Of a stretch of DNA of 64,000 bases, positions 52,522 to 60,887 are shown piece after piece. Numbering within the stretch: position 1 is the stretch's first letter; each line of letters begins with the position of its first letter. This stretch comes from SHWC01 sp050173345 (GTDB taxonomy: Bacteria > Pseudomonadota > Alphaproteobacteria > UBA828). Where the stretch lies: contig JBFXKW010000001.1 of NCBI GenBank assembly GCA_050173345.1, positions 434,001-498,000 of the forward strand. The letters are read 5' to 3'. The translations under genes and the position numbers were made by a program. Under the pieces are notes generated by a model. The model saw nothing but the letters and a program-made list of their open reading frames with translations, had not been told where the DNA came from and made no database searches.

Positions 52522-52550
52522 ATTATCTTCGGTTCGCCCTGTTGCGTCAA
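52522..52550 (-). promoter_or_regulatory. Predicted alpha-operon promoter, -35 box spanning the adk stop codon
   Basis: On the minus strand TTGACG (52550-52545), exactly 17 nt, then GATAAT (52527-52522). The adk stop codon TGA (52549-52547) is inside the -35 hexamer. The 94-bp adk-rpsM gap is the second largest in the ribosomal cluster. Predicted transcript start near 52515, leader about 63 nt, then rpsM, rpsK, rpoA and rplQ. Confidence 0.65.
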
Positions 52551-53206
52551 CCATTTACATAACCCCCGACGGCCTCGACCAGGGCCTTCTCGACGGCGTC
52601 GATCGGCGCCATGCCGTCGACCGAGGCAAACCGCCCGTGCCGTTGATAATACGGGATAATCGGCGCGGTCTGGTCGCGGTAGGCCTTGAGGCGGGCGGTC
52701 ACGGTCTCGCGATTGTCGTCCTTCCGGCGGGTGAATTCGGTGCCGCCGCAGACGTCGCAGACCCCCGGCTTCCTGGTCGGCTTGGTGGCGTCGTTATAGC
52801 CGGCGCCGCACTTGGCGCAGCTGAAGCGCCCGACGATCCGCTCGGTCAGCTCCGCCTCGTCGACCCTGAGCTCGATCACCCGGTCGAGCGTCAGGCCGCG
52901 CTCGGCCAGCATCCTGTCGAGCGCCTCGGCCTGCGCGGTGGTGCGCGGGAAGCCGTCCAGGATGAAGCCGTTCTTGCAGTCCGGCTGGTCGATCCGCTCG
53001 GCGATCAGGTCGATCATCAGGGCATCCGGGACCAGCCCGCCGGCCTCCATGATGCTCTTGGCCTTGAGCCCGAGCGGCGTGCCGGCCTTGACCGCGGCCC
53101 GCAGCATGTCGCCCGTCGAGAGCTGGACGATGCCGAGGCGCTTGGCGAGGCGCTCCGCCTGGGTGCCTTTGCCGGCGCCGGGCGGGCCGAGCAGGATGAT
53201 GTTCAT
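52547..53206 (-). CDS. adk: Adenylate kinase with four-cysteine lid
   Basis: Interconverts AMP, ADP and ATP; 219 residues, long-lid form. Walker A GPPGAGKGT is at 8-16, the AMP site LSTGDMLRAAV and DGFPRTTAQAEAL. The lid has Cys130, Cys133, Cys150 and Cys153 (CAKC and CDVC), the tetracysteine set that binds zinc in Gram-positive and some alphaproteobacterial enzymes such as that of Paracoccus. The start overlaps the secY stop (ATGA). Confidence 0.97.
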   Translation of the reverse strand: MNIILLGPPGAGKGTQAERLAKRLGIVQLSTGDMLRAAVKAGTPLGLKAKSIMEAGGLVPDALMIDLIAERIDQPDCKNGFILDGFPRTTAQAEALDRMLAERGLTLDRVIELRVDEAELTERIVGRFSCAKCGAGYNDATKPTRKPGVCDVCGGTEFTRRKDDNRETVTARLKAYRDQTAPIIPYYQRHGRFASVDGMAPIDAVEKALVEAVGGYVNG

Positions 53207-54546
53207 CGCCGGCTGCCCCGGAGCTTGGCCTTCTTGATCAGGCCCTCGTACTGGTGCGCCAGGAGATGGGAGTGAATCTGGCTCACGGTATCCATGGTGA
53301 CGGAAACCACGATCAGGAGGCTGGTGCCGCCGAAGTAGAACGGCAGGGCGTACTCGGAGATCAGGAACTCCGGCAGCAGGCAGACCGCCGTCAGGTACAG
53401 GGCGCCGATCAGGGTCAGCCGGCCGAGCACGAAGCTCAGATAGTCGGCGGTGTTCTTGCCCGGCCGGATGCCCGGGATGAACCCGCCATACTTCTTGAGG
53501 TTGTCGGCGGTATCCGTCGGATTGAACACGACCGTGGTGTAGAAGAAGGCGAAGAAGATGATCGCCGCCGCGTACAGAAGCATGTAGAGCGGCTTGCCGT
53601 GCGCGATGTAGCCCGACAGCTCGGTGAGCCAGTCGGGGCCGCTGCCCGCGTTCATGCTCAGCGCCGTGATCGGCAGCAGCAGGATCGAGCTCGCGAAGAT
53701 CGGCGGAATCACGCCCGCGGTGTTGATCTTGAGCGGCAGATGGCTCGATTGGCCGCCGAAGACGCGCTGACCGACCTGCCGCTTCGGATATTGCACGATG
53801 ATGCGCCGCTGCGCGCGCTCGACGAACACGATGAAGGCGATCACCGCAATCGCGCCGATCAGGAAGATGATCATCAGGGCCGGCGACATCGCGCCCGTGC
53901 GGCCGAGATCGAGAAGCTGAGCGAGGCCCCTAGGCAGCTCGGCGACGATGCCCGCGAAGATGATCAGCGAAATGCCGTTGCCGACGCCGCGCGCGGTGAT
54001 TTGCTCGCCGAGCCACATCAGGAAGATGGTGCCGCCGGTCAGGGTCACCACCGTGGTGATGCGGAAGAAGGTGCCGGGGTCGATCACCGCCGAACCGGCG
54101 CTGCTGCTATAGCCCTCGAGGCCGACCGCGATGCCGTAGCCCTGCAGCGCGGCGAGAATGACCGTGCCGTACCGCGTGTACTGGTTGATCTTCTTGCGCC
54201 CCGCCTCGCCCTCCTTCTTGAGCTGGGCAAGCTTGGGCGAGACCGTCGTCATCAGCTGGATGATGATCGACGCCGAGATGTACGGCATGATGTTGAGCGC
54301 AAAGATCGTCATCCGGCCGAGCGCGCCGCCCGAGAACATGTTGAACATGCCGAGGATGCCGCCGGCCTGGCTCTCGAAGATCGACTGCATCACCACCGGG
54401 TCGATGCCCGGGATCGGGATGTAGGTGCCGATCCGATAGATGATCAGCGCGCCGAGCGCGAAGAGGAGCCGGCGCTGCAGCTCCTTCGCCTTGCCGAGCG
54501 CACCAAAATTAAAATTGGCGGCTAGCTGTTCGGCTGCGGATGCCAT
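53203..54546 (-). CDS. secY: Protein translocase subunit SecY
   Basis: The channel-forming subunit of SecYEG, 447 residues with ten predicted helices. Typical are an N-terminal RLLFALGALIIYRIGTYIPI, the plug region GGALGRMTIFAL, the loop RRIIVQYPKRQVGQ, and GFIPGIRPGKNTADYL before helix nine. It is 15 bp after rplO and overlaps adk by 4 nt. Confidence 0.98.
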   Translation of the reverse strand: MASAAEQLAANFNFGALGKAKELQRRLLFALGALIIYRIGTYIPIPGIDPVVMQSIFESQAGGILGMFNMFSGGALGRMTIFALNIMPYISASIIIQLMTTVSPKLAQLKKEGEAGRKKINQYTRYGTVILAALQGYGIAVGLEGYSSSAGSAVIDPGTFFRITTVVTLTGGTIFLMWLGEQITARGVGNGISLIIFAGIVAELPRGLAQLLDLGRTGAMSPALMIIFLIGAIAVIAFIVFVERAQRRIIVQYPKRQVGQRVFGGQSSHLPLKINTAGVIPPIFASSILLLPITALSMNAGSGPDWLTELSGYIAHGKPLYMLLYAAAIIFFAFFYTTVVFNPTDTADNLKKYGGFIPGIRPGKNTADYLSFVLGRLTLIGALYLTAVCLLPEFLISEYALPFYFGGTSLLIVVSVTMDTVSQIHSHLLAHQYEGLIKKAKLRGSRR

Positions 54547-54561
54547 GGTGCGACCCGCCTC

Positions 54562-55125
54562 CTAGGAGGCGTCTGCCTCAGCCTGCGCTGCCGCCTTGCC
54601 CTTCGCGCCCTTGCCGCCCTTGCCGGTCTTCTCGGAGCCGCGAAGCCGCTTCTTCTTCTCGCGCTGCTTCACCGTGATGCTGCCGCCCGCCTTTTCGACC
54701 GCTTCGATCGCGGCCTTCGACGCGCTGCTCAGGTCGAGCGTCAGCTTGGATTTCAACTCGCCGCGGGCGAGCAGGCGGACGCCGACGGTGCCGGATCGCC
54801 CGGCGAGGCCGGCCGCGCGCAACGCCTGCTCGGTCACCGGCTGGCCGGCGTCGAGCTTGTTGCGGTCGATCGCCTCCTGCAGCCGGTCGAGGTTGATCGG
54901 GTCATAGGCCTTGCGGTGGGGCGCCTTGAAGCCGCGCTTGGGCAGCCGCCGGTAGAGCGGCATCTGGCCGCCCTCGAACTCGTTCAGCGCCACGCCCGAG
55001 CGCGCGTGCTGGCCCTTGTGGCCCTTGCCCGCGGTCTTGCCCTTGCCGGAGCCGATGCCGCGGCCGATCCGCTTGGCTTTATACAAAGCTCCGGGATTGT
55101 CCCGCAACTCATTGAGACGCATCAC
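54562..55125 (-). CDS. rplO: 50S ribosomal protein L15
   Basis: A late-assembling 23S rRNA-binding protein. The product is 187 residues, longer than the E. coli one (144), due to a Lys/Gly/Ala-rich C-terminal tail of about 40 residues (from KKRLRGSEKTGKGGKG). The glycine-rich rRNA-binding segment GRGIGSGKGKTAGKGHKGQ near the N-terminus and FEGGQMPLYRRLPKRGF are typical. It is 9 bp after rpmD. Confidence 0.97.
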   Translation of the reverse strand: MMRLNELRDNPGALYKAKRIGRGIGSGKGKTAGKGHKGQHARSGVALNEFEGGQMPLYRRLPKRGFKAPHRKAYDPINLDRLQEAIDRNKLDAGQPVTEQALRAAGLAGRSGTVGVRLLARGELKSKLTLDLSSASKAAIEAVEKAGGSITVKQREKKKRLRGSEKTGKGGKGAKGKAAAQAEADAS

Positions 55126-55134
55126 AAAAGCTCC

Positions 55135-55335
55135 TTAGTCCTCGGGCTCGACCCGGACCAGATGCTGGACCTTCTCGATCATGCCGCGCACGGACGGGGT
55201 GTCCTCCAGCACGCGGCTGCGGTGCATCTTGTTGAGCCCGAGGCCGATCAGCGTCTCGCGCTGATCGTGCCGCCGCGCGATCGGGCTGCCGATCTGGGTC
55301 ACCGTGATGCGGCCGCCGCTCGCCGACTTCGCCAT
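55135..55335 (-). CDS. rpmD: 50S ribosomal protein L30
   Basis: Small 23S rRNA-binding protein, 66 residues. Family sequence is GRITVTQIGSPIARRHDQRE, TLIGLGLNKMHRSRVLEDTP and VRGMIEKVQHLVRVE. It is 4 bp after rpsE. Confidence 0.97.
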   Translation of the reverse strand: MAKSASGGRITVTQIGSPIARRHDQRETLIGLGLNKMHRSRVLEDTPSVRGMIEKVQHLVRVEPED

Positions 55336-55339
55336 GGCC

Positions 55340-55906
55340 CTATTCCTTCTCCTCGGCCTGCTCGGCGCGGCCGAAGATGTCGCTGACCCGGCGCCCGCGC
55401 TTGGCGGCGATGGCGCGCGGCGCGTTGCAGCGGGTGAGCGCGTCGAAGGTCGCCTTGATCATGTTGTGCGGGTTCGCCGTGCCGATCGACTTGGCCACCA
55501 CGTCCTGCACGCCGAGCATCTCGAAGACGGCGCGCATCGGGCCGCCGGCGATGATGCCGGTGCCCGCCGGCGCCGCGCGCAGCAGGACGCGCCCGGCGCC
55601 GGAGCGCCCGAGCACGTCATGGTGGAGCGTGCGGCCTTCGCGCAGCGGCACCCGGATCAGGTTGCGCTTGGCATGCTCGGTCGCCTTGCGGATCGCCTCG
55701 GGCACCTCGCGCGCCTTGCCGGAGCCGTGCCCGACGCGGCCGCGCCGGTCACCCACGACCACGAGCGCGGAAAAGCCGAAGCGCCGGCCGCCCTTCACCA
55801 CCTTGGCCACGCGGTTGATGCCGACGAGCTTGTCGGAAAGCTCCGACTCTTCCCGCTCCCGGTCCCAACCGCGGGACTGGCGTTCGCTCGGGTTGCCTCT
55901 TGCCAT
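55340..55906 (-). CDS. rpsE: 30S ribosomal protein S5
   Basis: Contributes to decoding accuracy and mRNA helicase activity of the 30S. The product is 188 residues; the RNA-binding domain has DKLVGINRVAKVVKGGRRFG, the GHGSGKAREVPEAI loop, and the C-terminal domain LLRAAPAGTGIIAGGPMRAV and IGTANPHNMIKATFDAL. It is 12 bp after rplR. Confidence 0.98.
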   Translation of the reverse strand: MARGNPSERQSRGWDREREESELSDKLVGINRVAKVVKGGRRFGFSALVVVGDRRGRVGHGSGKAREVPEAIRKATEHAKRNLIRVPLREGRTLHHDVLGRSGAGRVLLRAAPAGTGIIAGGPMRAVFEMLGVQDVVAKSIGTANPHNMIKATFDALTRCNAPRAIAAKRGRRVSDIFGRAEQAEEKE

Positions 55907-55918
55907 TGCTTCGCCCTT

Positions 55919-56284
55919 CTAGAAAGCCAGCCCGCCCTCGCGGGCGGCATCCGCCAACGCCTTGATGCGTCCGTGATATCTGTAGCCGCCGCGGTCGAAC
56001 ACTACCTCGCTCACGCCGGCCGCCTTGGCGCGCTCCGCGATGAGCGTGCCGACCTTGCCGGCGGCCTCCTTGTCCGCGCCCGACTTCAGGCCCTCGCGCA
56101 GGGACTTGTCGAGCGTCGAAGCGGCGGCGAGCGTCACGCCCTTGGTATCGTCGATGATCTGGGCATAGATGTGGCGGCCCGAGCGGTGCACCGAGAGCCG
56201 CGCCCGCGTGCCGGCGGCATGCCGCTTCAGGCGAGAGCGGACCCGCGCCTCGCGCCGCTCGAAGAGTTCACGCTGCTTTGCCAT
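55919..56284 (-). CDS. rplR: 50S ribosomal protein L18
   Basis: Binds 5S rRNA in the central protuberance; 121 residues. The start is the ATG at 56284 (MAKQRELFERREARVRSRL). Core motifs are RLSVHRSGRHIYAQIIDD and the C-terminal VVFDRGGYRYHGRIKALAD. A longer frame running upstream belongs to rplF and is rejected. It is 5 bp after rplF. Confidence 0.98.
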   Translation of the reverse strand: MAKQRELFERREARVRSRLKRHAAGTRARLSVHRSGRHIYAQIIDDTKGVTLAAASTLDKSLREGLKSGADKEAAGKVGTLIAERAKAAGVSEVVFDRGGYRYHGRIKALADAAREGGLAF

Positions 56285-56289
56285 GGCCC

Positions 56290-56823
56290 TTACTTCTTCT
56301 TGCCTTCCTTGCGACGGACCTGCTCCTCGACATAGCGGATGCCCTTGCCCTTGTAGGGCTCGGGTCGCTTGAAGCCGCGGATCTCGGCGGCGACCTGGCC
56401 GACGAGCTGCTTGTCGATGCCGCTGACCGCGATCGCGGTCGGCCTTTCGCAGGCGATCTTGATGCCTTTCGGGATCGGAAACATGACGCTGTGGCTGAAG
56501 CCGAGGTCGAGCTTGAGGTTCGTGCCTTCCAGGGCCGCCCTGTAGCCGACGCCCTGGATCTCGAGCCGCTCGATGAAGCCCTCGGTCACGCCCTGCACCA
56601 TGTTGCGCACCAGGCTGCGCGAAAGCCCCCAGAGCTGGCGCGAACGCTTGTTCATCGCGCGCGGCTTGACGGCGACGCCCCGCTCGGTCCTGCTGACCTC
56701 GACCTCGGGCGCCAGCGTGGCCTGGAGCTCGCCGAGCTTGCCCTTGACCTTCACCTCGTTGCCCGCGATCTGGACGTCGACGCCCGAAGGGATCGGGACC
56801 GGGTTCTTGCCGATTCTCGACAT
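56290..56823 (-). CDS. rplF: 50S ribosomal protein L6
   Basis: Two-domain protein near the sarcin-ricin loop and factor-binding site. The product is 177 residues, starting MSRIGKNPVPIPSGVDVQI. The C-terminal signature KRPEPYKGKGIRYVEEQVRR is present. It is 9 bp after rpsH. Confidence 0.98.
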   Translation of the reverse strand: MSRIGKNPVPIPSGVDVQIAGNEVKVKGKLGELQATLAPEVEVSRTERGVAVKPRAMNKRSRQLWGLSRSLVRNMVQGVTEGFIERLEIQGVGYRAALEGTNLKLDLGFSHSVMFPIPKGIKIACERPTAIAVSGIDKQLVGQVAAEIRGFKRPEPYKGKGIRYVEEQVRRKEGKKK

Positions 56824-56832
56824 GGCAGCCTC

Positions 56833-57231
56833 CTAGAACACCCGGCAAAGGATTTCGCCACCGAGCCGCTGCTTGCGGGCCTCGATGTCCGACATCACGC
56901 CTTGGGAGGTGGACAGGATGGAGATTCCGAGGCCGTTATAGAAGCGGGCGAGATCATCGATGCTGGAATAGACCCGGCGCCCGGGCCGCGAGATGCGGTG
57001 GATCTCGGTGATGACCGGCCGCCCCTCGTTGTATTTCAGCTCGATTTCGAACTCCGCCTTGTTGCCCTCCAGCTCGGCGCGCGTGTAGCCGCGGATATAA
57101 CCTTCGCTCTTGAGCACGTCGAGCACGGCCGCGCGCAGGCTCGAGGCCGGCGACTTGATGACACGCCGCCCGGTCCGCTGCCCGTTGCGGATGCGGGTGA
57201 TCATGTCGGCGATCGGATCGGTGACCGGCAT
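56833..57231 (-). CDS. rpsH: 30S ribosomal protein S8
   Basis: Binds helix 21 of 16S rRNA and, in E. coli, the spc mRNA as a translational repressor. The product is 132 residues; PVTDPIADMITRIRNGQ at the start, RVYSSIDDLARFYNGLGI and the signature ILSTSQGVMSDIEARKQRLG at the end. Whether the spc autoregulation is kept cannot be read here. It is 11 bp after rpsN. Confidence 0.98.
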   Translation of the reverse strand: MPVTDPIADMITRIRNGQRTGRRVIKSPASSLRAAVLDVLKSEGYIRGYTRAELEGNKAEFEIELKYNEGRPVITEIHRISRPGRRVYSSIDDLARFYNGLGISILSTSQGVMSDIEARKQRLGGEILCRVF

Positions 57232-57242
57232 CTCGACGTCCC

Positions 57243-57548
57243 CTACCAGCTCGACTTCACGGCGCCCGGAAGCTGGCCGGCGGAGGCAAGCTCGCGCAGC
57301 GCGATGCGCGACAGGTTGAACTTGCGGTAATAGCCGCGCGGCCGCCCGGTCAGCCCGCAGCGATTGCGGATGCGCACGCGCGAGCTGTTGCGCGGCAGCT
57401 CGTTCAGCTTGAGCTGGGCGGCAAAACGATCCTCGGGCGGCAGCGACCGATCGCGCACCTTCTCACGCAGCGCCTGCCGCTTGGCATCGAGCCTGGCGGC
57501 CAGGCGCCTGCGGTGCTCGTTCTTCTCGATCGCGCTCTTCTTTGCCAT
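57243..57548 (-). CDS. rpsN: 30S ribosomal protein S14 (zinc-free form)
   Basis: Head protein of the 30S subunit, 101 residues. This is the long, zinc-independent form: the C-terminal RNRCGLTGRPRGYYRKFNL has one Cys in place of the two CxxC pairs of zinc-type S14. The N-terminus MAKKSAIEKNEHRRRL is typical. It is 40 bp after rplE. Confidence 0.98.
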   Translation of the reverse strand: MAKKSAIEKNEHRRRLAARLDAKRQALREKVRDRSLPPEDRFAAQLKLNELPRNSSRVRIRNRCGLTGRPRGYYRKFNLSRIALRELASAGQLPGAVKSSW

Positions 57549-57588
57549 CGGTCAGTCCTTCGCCTTGAGGCGGTTCCTCTGAAATTGC

Positions 57589-58146
57589 CTATTGCACGAA
57601 CGGCATCTGGAAGCCGGCGAGCAACGCCTTGGCCTCCGCATCGCTCTTGGCCGTCGTGCAGATCACGATGTCCATGCCGCGAATCTTGTCGATCTTGTCG
57701 TAGTCGATCTCCGGGAAGACGATCTGCTCGCGGATGCCGAGCGCGTAGTTGCCCCGGCCGTCGAACGCCCTGCCGGACAGGCCGCGGAAGTCGCGCACCC
57801 GGGGCAGCGCTATGTTGATCAGCCGGTCCAGGAACTCGTACATCCGGTCGCGCCGCAGCGTGACCTTGCAGCCGATCGCCATGCCGGCGCGGATCTTGAA
57901 GTTCGCGATCGACTTGCGGGCCTGGGTCACCACCGGCTTCTGGCCGCTGATCAGCGTCAGGTCGGCGATCGCGGAATCGATCTTCTTCCGGTCGGTCGCG
58001 CCTTCGCCGACGCCCATGTTGATGATGATCTTGTCGAGGCGCGGCGCCTGCAACGGATTCTTGTAGCCGAACTGCTCGATCAGCTTGGCCCGGAGCTTGC
58101 TCTCGTACTGCTCGTGCAGCCGGACGCGTACACGTTTCTCAGGCAT
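57589..58146 (-). CDS. rplE: 50S ribosomal protein L5
   Basis: Binds 5S rRNA and forms an intersubunit bridge; 185 residues. Motifs are LDKIIINMGVGEGATDRKKI, ISGQKPVVTQARKSIANFK, and the C-terminal GMDIVICTTAKSDAEAKALL. The start overlaps the end of rplX by 8 nt, giving coupled translation. Confidence 0.98.
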   Translation of the reverse strand: MPEKRVRVRLHEQYESKLRAKLIEQFGYKNPLQAPRLDKIIINMGVGEGATDRKKIDSAIADLTLISGQKPVVTQARKSIANFKIRAGMAIGCKVTLRRDRMYEFLDRLINIALPRVRDFRGLSGRAFDGRGNYALGIREQIVFPEIDYDKIDKIRGMDIVICTTAKSDAEAKALLAGFQMPFVQ

Positions 58147-58462
58147 CGAGCACCTCGCCGGACCGCTTCGCGAAACGCACCTTGCGGCCGTTCGCCAGCA
58201 CCTTGAACCCCACGCGCGTCGCCCCGTTGGTCTTGGGGTCGATCAGCGCAACGTTGGAGACGTGGATCGGGGCCTCCTTCTCCTTGATGCCCCCCTGCGG
58301 CTCCGTATAGCTCGGCTTGGTATGGCGCTTCACGATGTTGACGCCCTCGACGACGACGCGGTTCTCCGCCGGCAGCGCGCGCAGCACCTTGCCGCGCTTG
58401 CCGCGGTCGCGCCCAGACACGACGATGACCTCGTCGTCCTTCCTGATCTTGAGCTTGGGCAT
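58139..58462 (-). CDS. rplX: 50S ribosomal protein L24
   Basis: Assembly initiator protein for the 50S. The 107-residue product starts MPKLKIRKDDEVIVVSGRDR at the ATG 58462, with the KOW motif (DEVIVVSGRDRGKRGKVLR) and NIVKRHTKPSYTEPQGGIKE. It overlaps rplE by 8 nt. Confidence 0.98.
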   Translation of the reverse strand: MPKLKIRKDDEVIVVSGRDRGKRGKVLRALPAENRVVVEGVNIVKRHTKPSYTEPQGGIKEKEAPIHVSNVALIDPKTNGATRVGFKVLANGRKVRFAKRSGEVLDA

Positions 58463-58488
58463 ATCCGAACCTCCGCCGCGTCCCGCTT

Positions 58489-58857
58489 CTAGAGCACTTC
58501 GGGTGCGAGCGAGATGATTTTCATGTACTGCTTGGCGCGCAGCTCGCGCGTCACCGGGCCGAAGATGCGCGTGCCGATCGGCTCGTTCTGCGCGTTGATC
58601 AGGACCGCGGCGTTGCGGTCGAAGCGGATCGCCGAGCCGTCGGGCCGGCGAATCTCCTTCGCCGTGCGCACGATCACCGCCTTGTGCACCTCGCCCTTCT
58701 TGACCCGGCCGCGCGGGATCGCGTCCTTGATCGAGACCACGATCACGTCGCCGACCGAGGCCGTGCGCCGCTTGGAGCCGCCGAGCACCTTGATGCACTC
58801 GACCCGCCGTGCGCCGGAATTGTCGGCGACGTCGAGATGGGTTTCTGCCTGGATCAT
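58489..58857 (-). CDS. rplN: 50S ribosomal protein L14
   Basis: A beta-barrel protein at the subunit interface contacting 16S helix 14; 122 residues. Family sequence is MIQAETHLDVADNSGARRVE, KEIRRPDGSAIRFDRNAAVL and GTRIFGPVTRELR. It is 18 bp after rpsQ. Confidence 0.98.
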   Translation of the reverse strand: MIQAETHLDVADNSGARRVECIKVLGGSKRRTASVGDVIVVSIKDAIPRGRVKKGEVHKAVIVRTAKEIRRPDGSAIRFDRNAAVLINAQNEPIGTRIFGPVTRELRAKQYMKIISLAPEVL

Positions 58858-58875
58858 CGCTCAGGGACTCCCAGC

Positions 58876-59145
58876 CTAGACCTGCGCTTCCGGAACCGGC
58901 ACGGCGCCTTCGGCCGAGCGCCAGACCACGGCCCAGGTCTTGCGGCGCGAGATCGGCCGGCACTCCTGGATGCGGACGGTATCGCCGACCTTGCAAAGGT
59001 TCTCGGCGTCGTGCGCGGCGTACTTCTTCGATCGCCGCACGACCTTCTTGTAGATCGGATGCATCACGCGCCGCTCGACATTGACGATGACCGTCTTGTC
59101 GCACTTGTCGCTGACGACGACGCCCTGGAGGATGCGCCGAGGCAT
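58876..59145 (-). CDS. rpsQ: 30S ribosomal protein S17
   Basis: A primary 16S rRNA-binding protein; 89 residues with an OB fold. Motifs are RRILQGVVVSDKCDKTVIVN and GDTVRIQECRPISRRKTW. It is 15 bp after rpmC. Confidence 0.98.
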   Translation of the reverse strand: MPRRILQGVVVSDKCDKTVIVNVERRVMHPIYKKVVRRSKKYAAHDAENLCKVGDTVRIQECRPISRRKTWAVVWRSAEGAVPVPEAQV

Positions 59146-59160
59146 GAGCCGTGTTCCCCT

Positions 59161-59379
59161 CTAATCCTTCGCGGCCGGCCGGGCGCCCGTGCGCGCCCGC
59201 TCGGCCAGTATCGTCTTGATGCGCGCGATGTCGCGCCGCACCGTGCGCACGCGCGCGGTGTTCTCGAGCTGGCCGCTCGCGGTCTGGAAGCGCAGGTTGA
59301 ACGCCTCCTTGCGTAGCTCGCGCAGCGAATCCTTGAGCTCGTCGAGGCTCTTGTCGCGGTGCTGTTCTGCGGCCGACAT
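59161..59379 (-). CDS. rpmC: 50S ribosomal protein L29
   Basis: Small helical protein near the tunnel exit that, with L23, docks trigger factor and SRP. The product is 72 residues; RDKSLDELKDSLRELRKEAF and VRTVRRDIARIKTILAERA are characteristic. It is 3 bp after rplP. Confidence 0.97.
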   Translation of the reverse strand: MSAAEQHRDKSLDELKDSLRELRKEAFNLRFQTASGQLENTARVRTVRRDIARIKTILAERARTGARPAAKD

Positions 59380-59382
59380 CGT

Positions 59383-59802
59383 TTAAGCTCCCTCGCCGAT
59401 GCGGGCGACCATCTTCGTGCGCACGCGCAGCTTGGCGGCCGCCAGGTCGAACGCCTCCTCGGCGATCTGGCGGCTCACGCCGTCGATCTCGAACATGATG
59501 CGGCCGGGCTTGACGCGGCTGACCCAGTATTCGGGCGTGCCCTTGCCGCTGCCCATGCGGACCTCGGCGGGCTTGGTGGACACCGGCACGTCGGGGAACA
59601 CCCGAATCCAGATGCGCCCCGCGCGCTTCATGTGGCGGGTGATGGCGCGCCGGCCGGCCTCGAGCTCGCGCGCGGTGATGCGCCCGGGCTCCATCGCCTT
59701 GAGCCCGAAGGCGCCGAAGGCGAGCGTGGTGCCGCCCTTGGCGTTGCCGTGAATCCGGCCCTTGTGCGCCTTGCGGTACTTGGTGCGTTTAGGCTGCATC
59801 AT
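59383..59802 (-). CDS. rplP: 50S ribosomal protein L16
   Basis: Contacts the A-site tRNA and organises the peptidyl transferase region; 139 residues. The start MMQPKRTKYRKAHKGRIHG aligns with the family's MLQPKRTK, so the first ATG at 59802 is used. RMGSGKGTPEYWVSRVKPGR and the EAFDLAAAKLRVRTKMV end are typical. It is 23 bp after rpsC. Confidence 0.98.
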   Translation of the reverse strand: MMQPKRTKYRKAHKGRIHGNAKGGTTLAFGAFGLKAMEPGRITARELEAGRRAITRHMKRAGRIWIRVFPDVPVSTKPAEVRMGSGKGTPEYWVSRVKPGRIMFEIDGVSRQIAEEAFDLAAAKLRVRTKMVARIGEGA

Positions 59803-59825
59803 GGCGTTGCGTCCTCAAACCGGCG

Positions 59826-60503
59826 TCATCGCGCGGGCTGCTGCTCGATCGCGCGCTTGTCCTGTGCCATCGGATCGTGCGCCAGGATCTCGCCGCGGAA
59901 GACCCAGACCTTCACGCCGCAGGTGCCGAACGCGGTGCGCGCCGTGGCCCGGCCGAAATCGATGTCGGCGCGCAGCGTGTGCAGCGGCACGCGGCCCTCG
60001 CGATACCACTCCATGCGCGCGATCTCGGCGCCGCCGAGCCGCCCGCTGCAATTGATGCGGATGCCCTGGGCGCCGAGCCGCATGGCCGACTGCACCGCGC
60101 GCTTCATGGCGCGCCGGAAGGCGACGCGGCGCACGAGCTGCTCCGCGATGTTCTCGGCGACCAGCTTCGCCTCGAGCTCGGGCTTCCTGATCTCGACAAT
60201 GTTCAGATGGGCCTCGCTCTCGGTCAGCTTCGCAATGTCCTGGCGCAGCTTCTCGATGTCGGCGCCCTTCTTGCCGATCACCACGCCCGGCCGCGCCGTG
60301 TGGATCGTGATGCGCGCCTTCTTCGCCGGGCGCTCGATGACGAGCCGGCCGATGCCGGCCTTGGCAAGGCGCTCCAGCAGGTATTCGCGGATCTTCAGAT
60401 CCTCGTGCAGCAGCTTGGCGTAGCCGGCATCCGCGAACCAGCGCGAATCCCAGGTCCGGTTGATGCCGAGGCGAAGACCGATCGGATTGACCTTCTGACC
60501 CAT
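59826..60503 (-). CDS. rpsC: 30S ribosomal protein S3
   Basis: Forms part of the mRNA entry channel; 225 residues from the ATG at 60503 (MGQKVNPIGLRLGINRTWDS). The KH domain is centred on RPGVVIGKKGADIEKLRQDI, followed by SGRLGGAEIARMEWYREGRV. The start shares one base with the rplV stop (TGATG). Confidence 0.98.
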   Translation of the reverse strand: MGQKVNPIGLRLGINRTWDSRWFADAGYAKLLHEDLKIREYLLERLAKAGIGRLVIERPAKKARITIHTARPGVVIGKKGADIEKLRQDIAKLTESEAHLNIVEIRKPELEAKLVAENIAEQLVRRVAFRRAMKRAVQSAMRLGAQGIRINCSGRLGGAEIARMEWYREGRVPLHTLRADIDFGRATARTAFGTCGVKVWVFRGEILAHDPMAQDKRAIEQQPAR

Positions 60504-60883
60504 CAGGCCTTCTCCTCTTCCTCGCGGACGATGATGGTGAGGTGGCTGAACGACTTGCGCAGCCGCCCAACCCTGCCCCGCGCGCGCGGAATCCAGCGGC
60601 GCATGACCAGGCCCTTGGCGACGCTCGCCTCGGCCACCACCAGCCGGTCGACGTCCAGCTCGTGATTGTTCTCGGCGTTGGCGATCGCGGCCTGCAGGCA
60701 CTTGCGCACGTCGTTCGAGATGCGCCGCTTCGAAAAGCGCAGCGCCGTCAAGGCATCGCCGGCCTTCATGCCGCGGATCGATGCCGCGACGAGATTGAGC
60801 TTGCGCGCGCTGGTGCGCAGATTGCGCGTCACGGCGCGCGCCTCGGATTCGGCGAGCGAGCGGGGGCGGGCGGGTTTCGACAT
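60503..60883 (-). CDS. rplV: 50S ribosomal protein L22
   Basis: Lines the nascent-peptide tunnel with its extended beta hairpin. The product is 126 residues; NLRTSARKLNLVAASIRGMK, AIANAENNHELDVDRLVV and the RGRVGRLRKSFSHLTIIV end are typical. It is 4 bp after rpsS and one base into rpsC. Confidence 0.98.
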   Translation of the reverse strand: MSKPARPRSLAESEARAVTRNLRTSARKLNLVAASIRGMKAGDALTALRFSKRRISNDVRKCLQAAIANAENNHELDVDRLVVAEASVAKGLVMRRWIPRARGRVGRLRKSFSHLTIIVREEEEKA

Positions 60884-60887
60884 GGCC

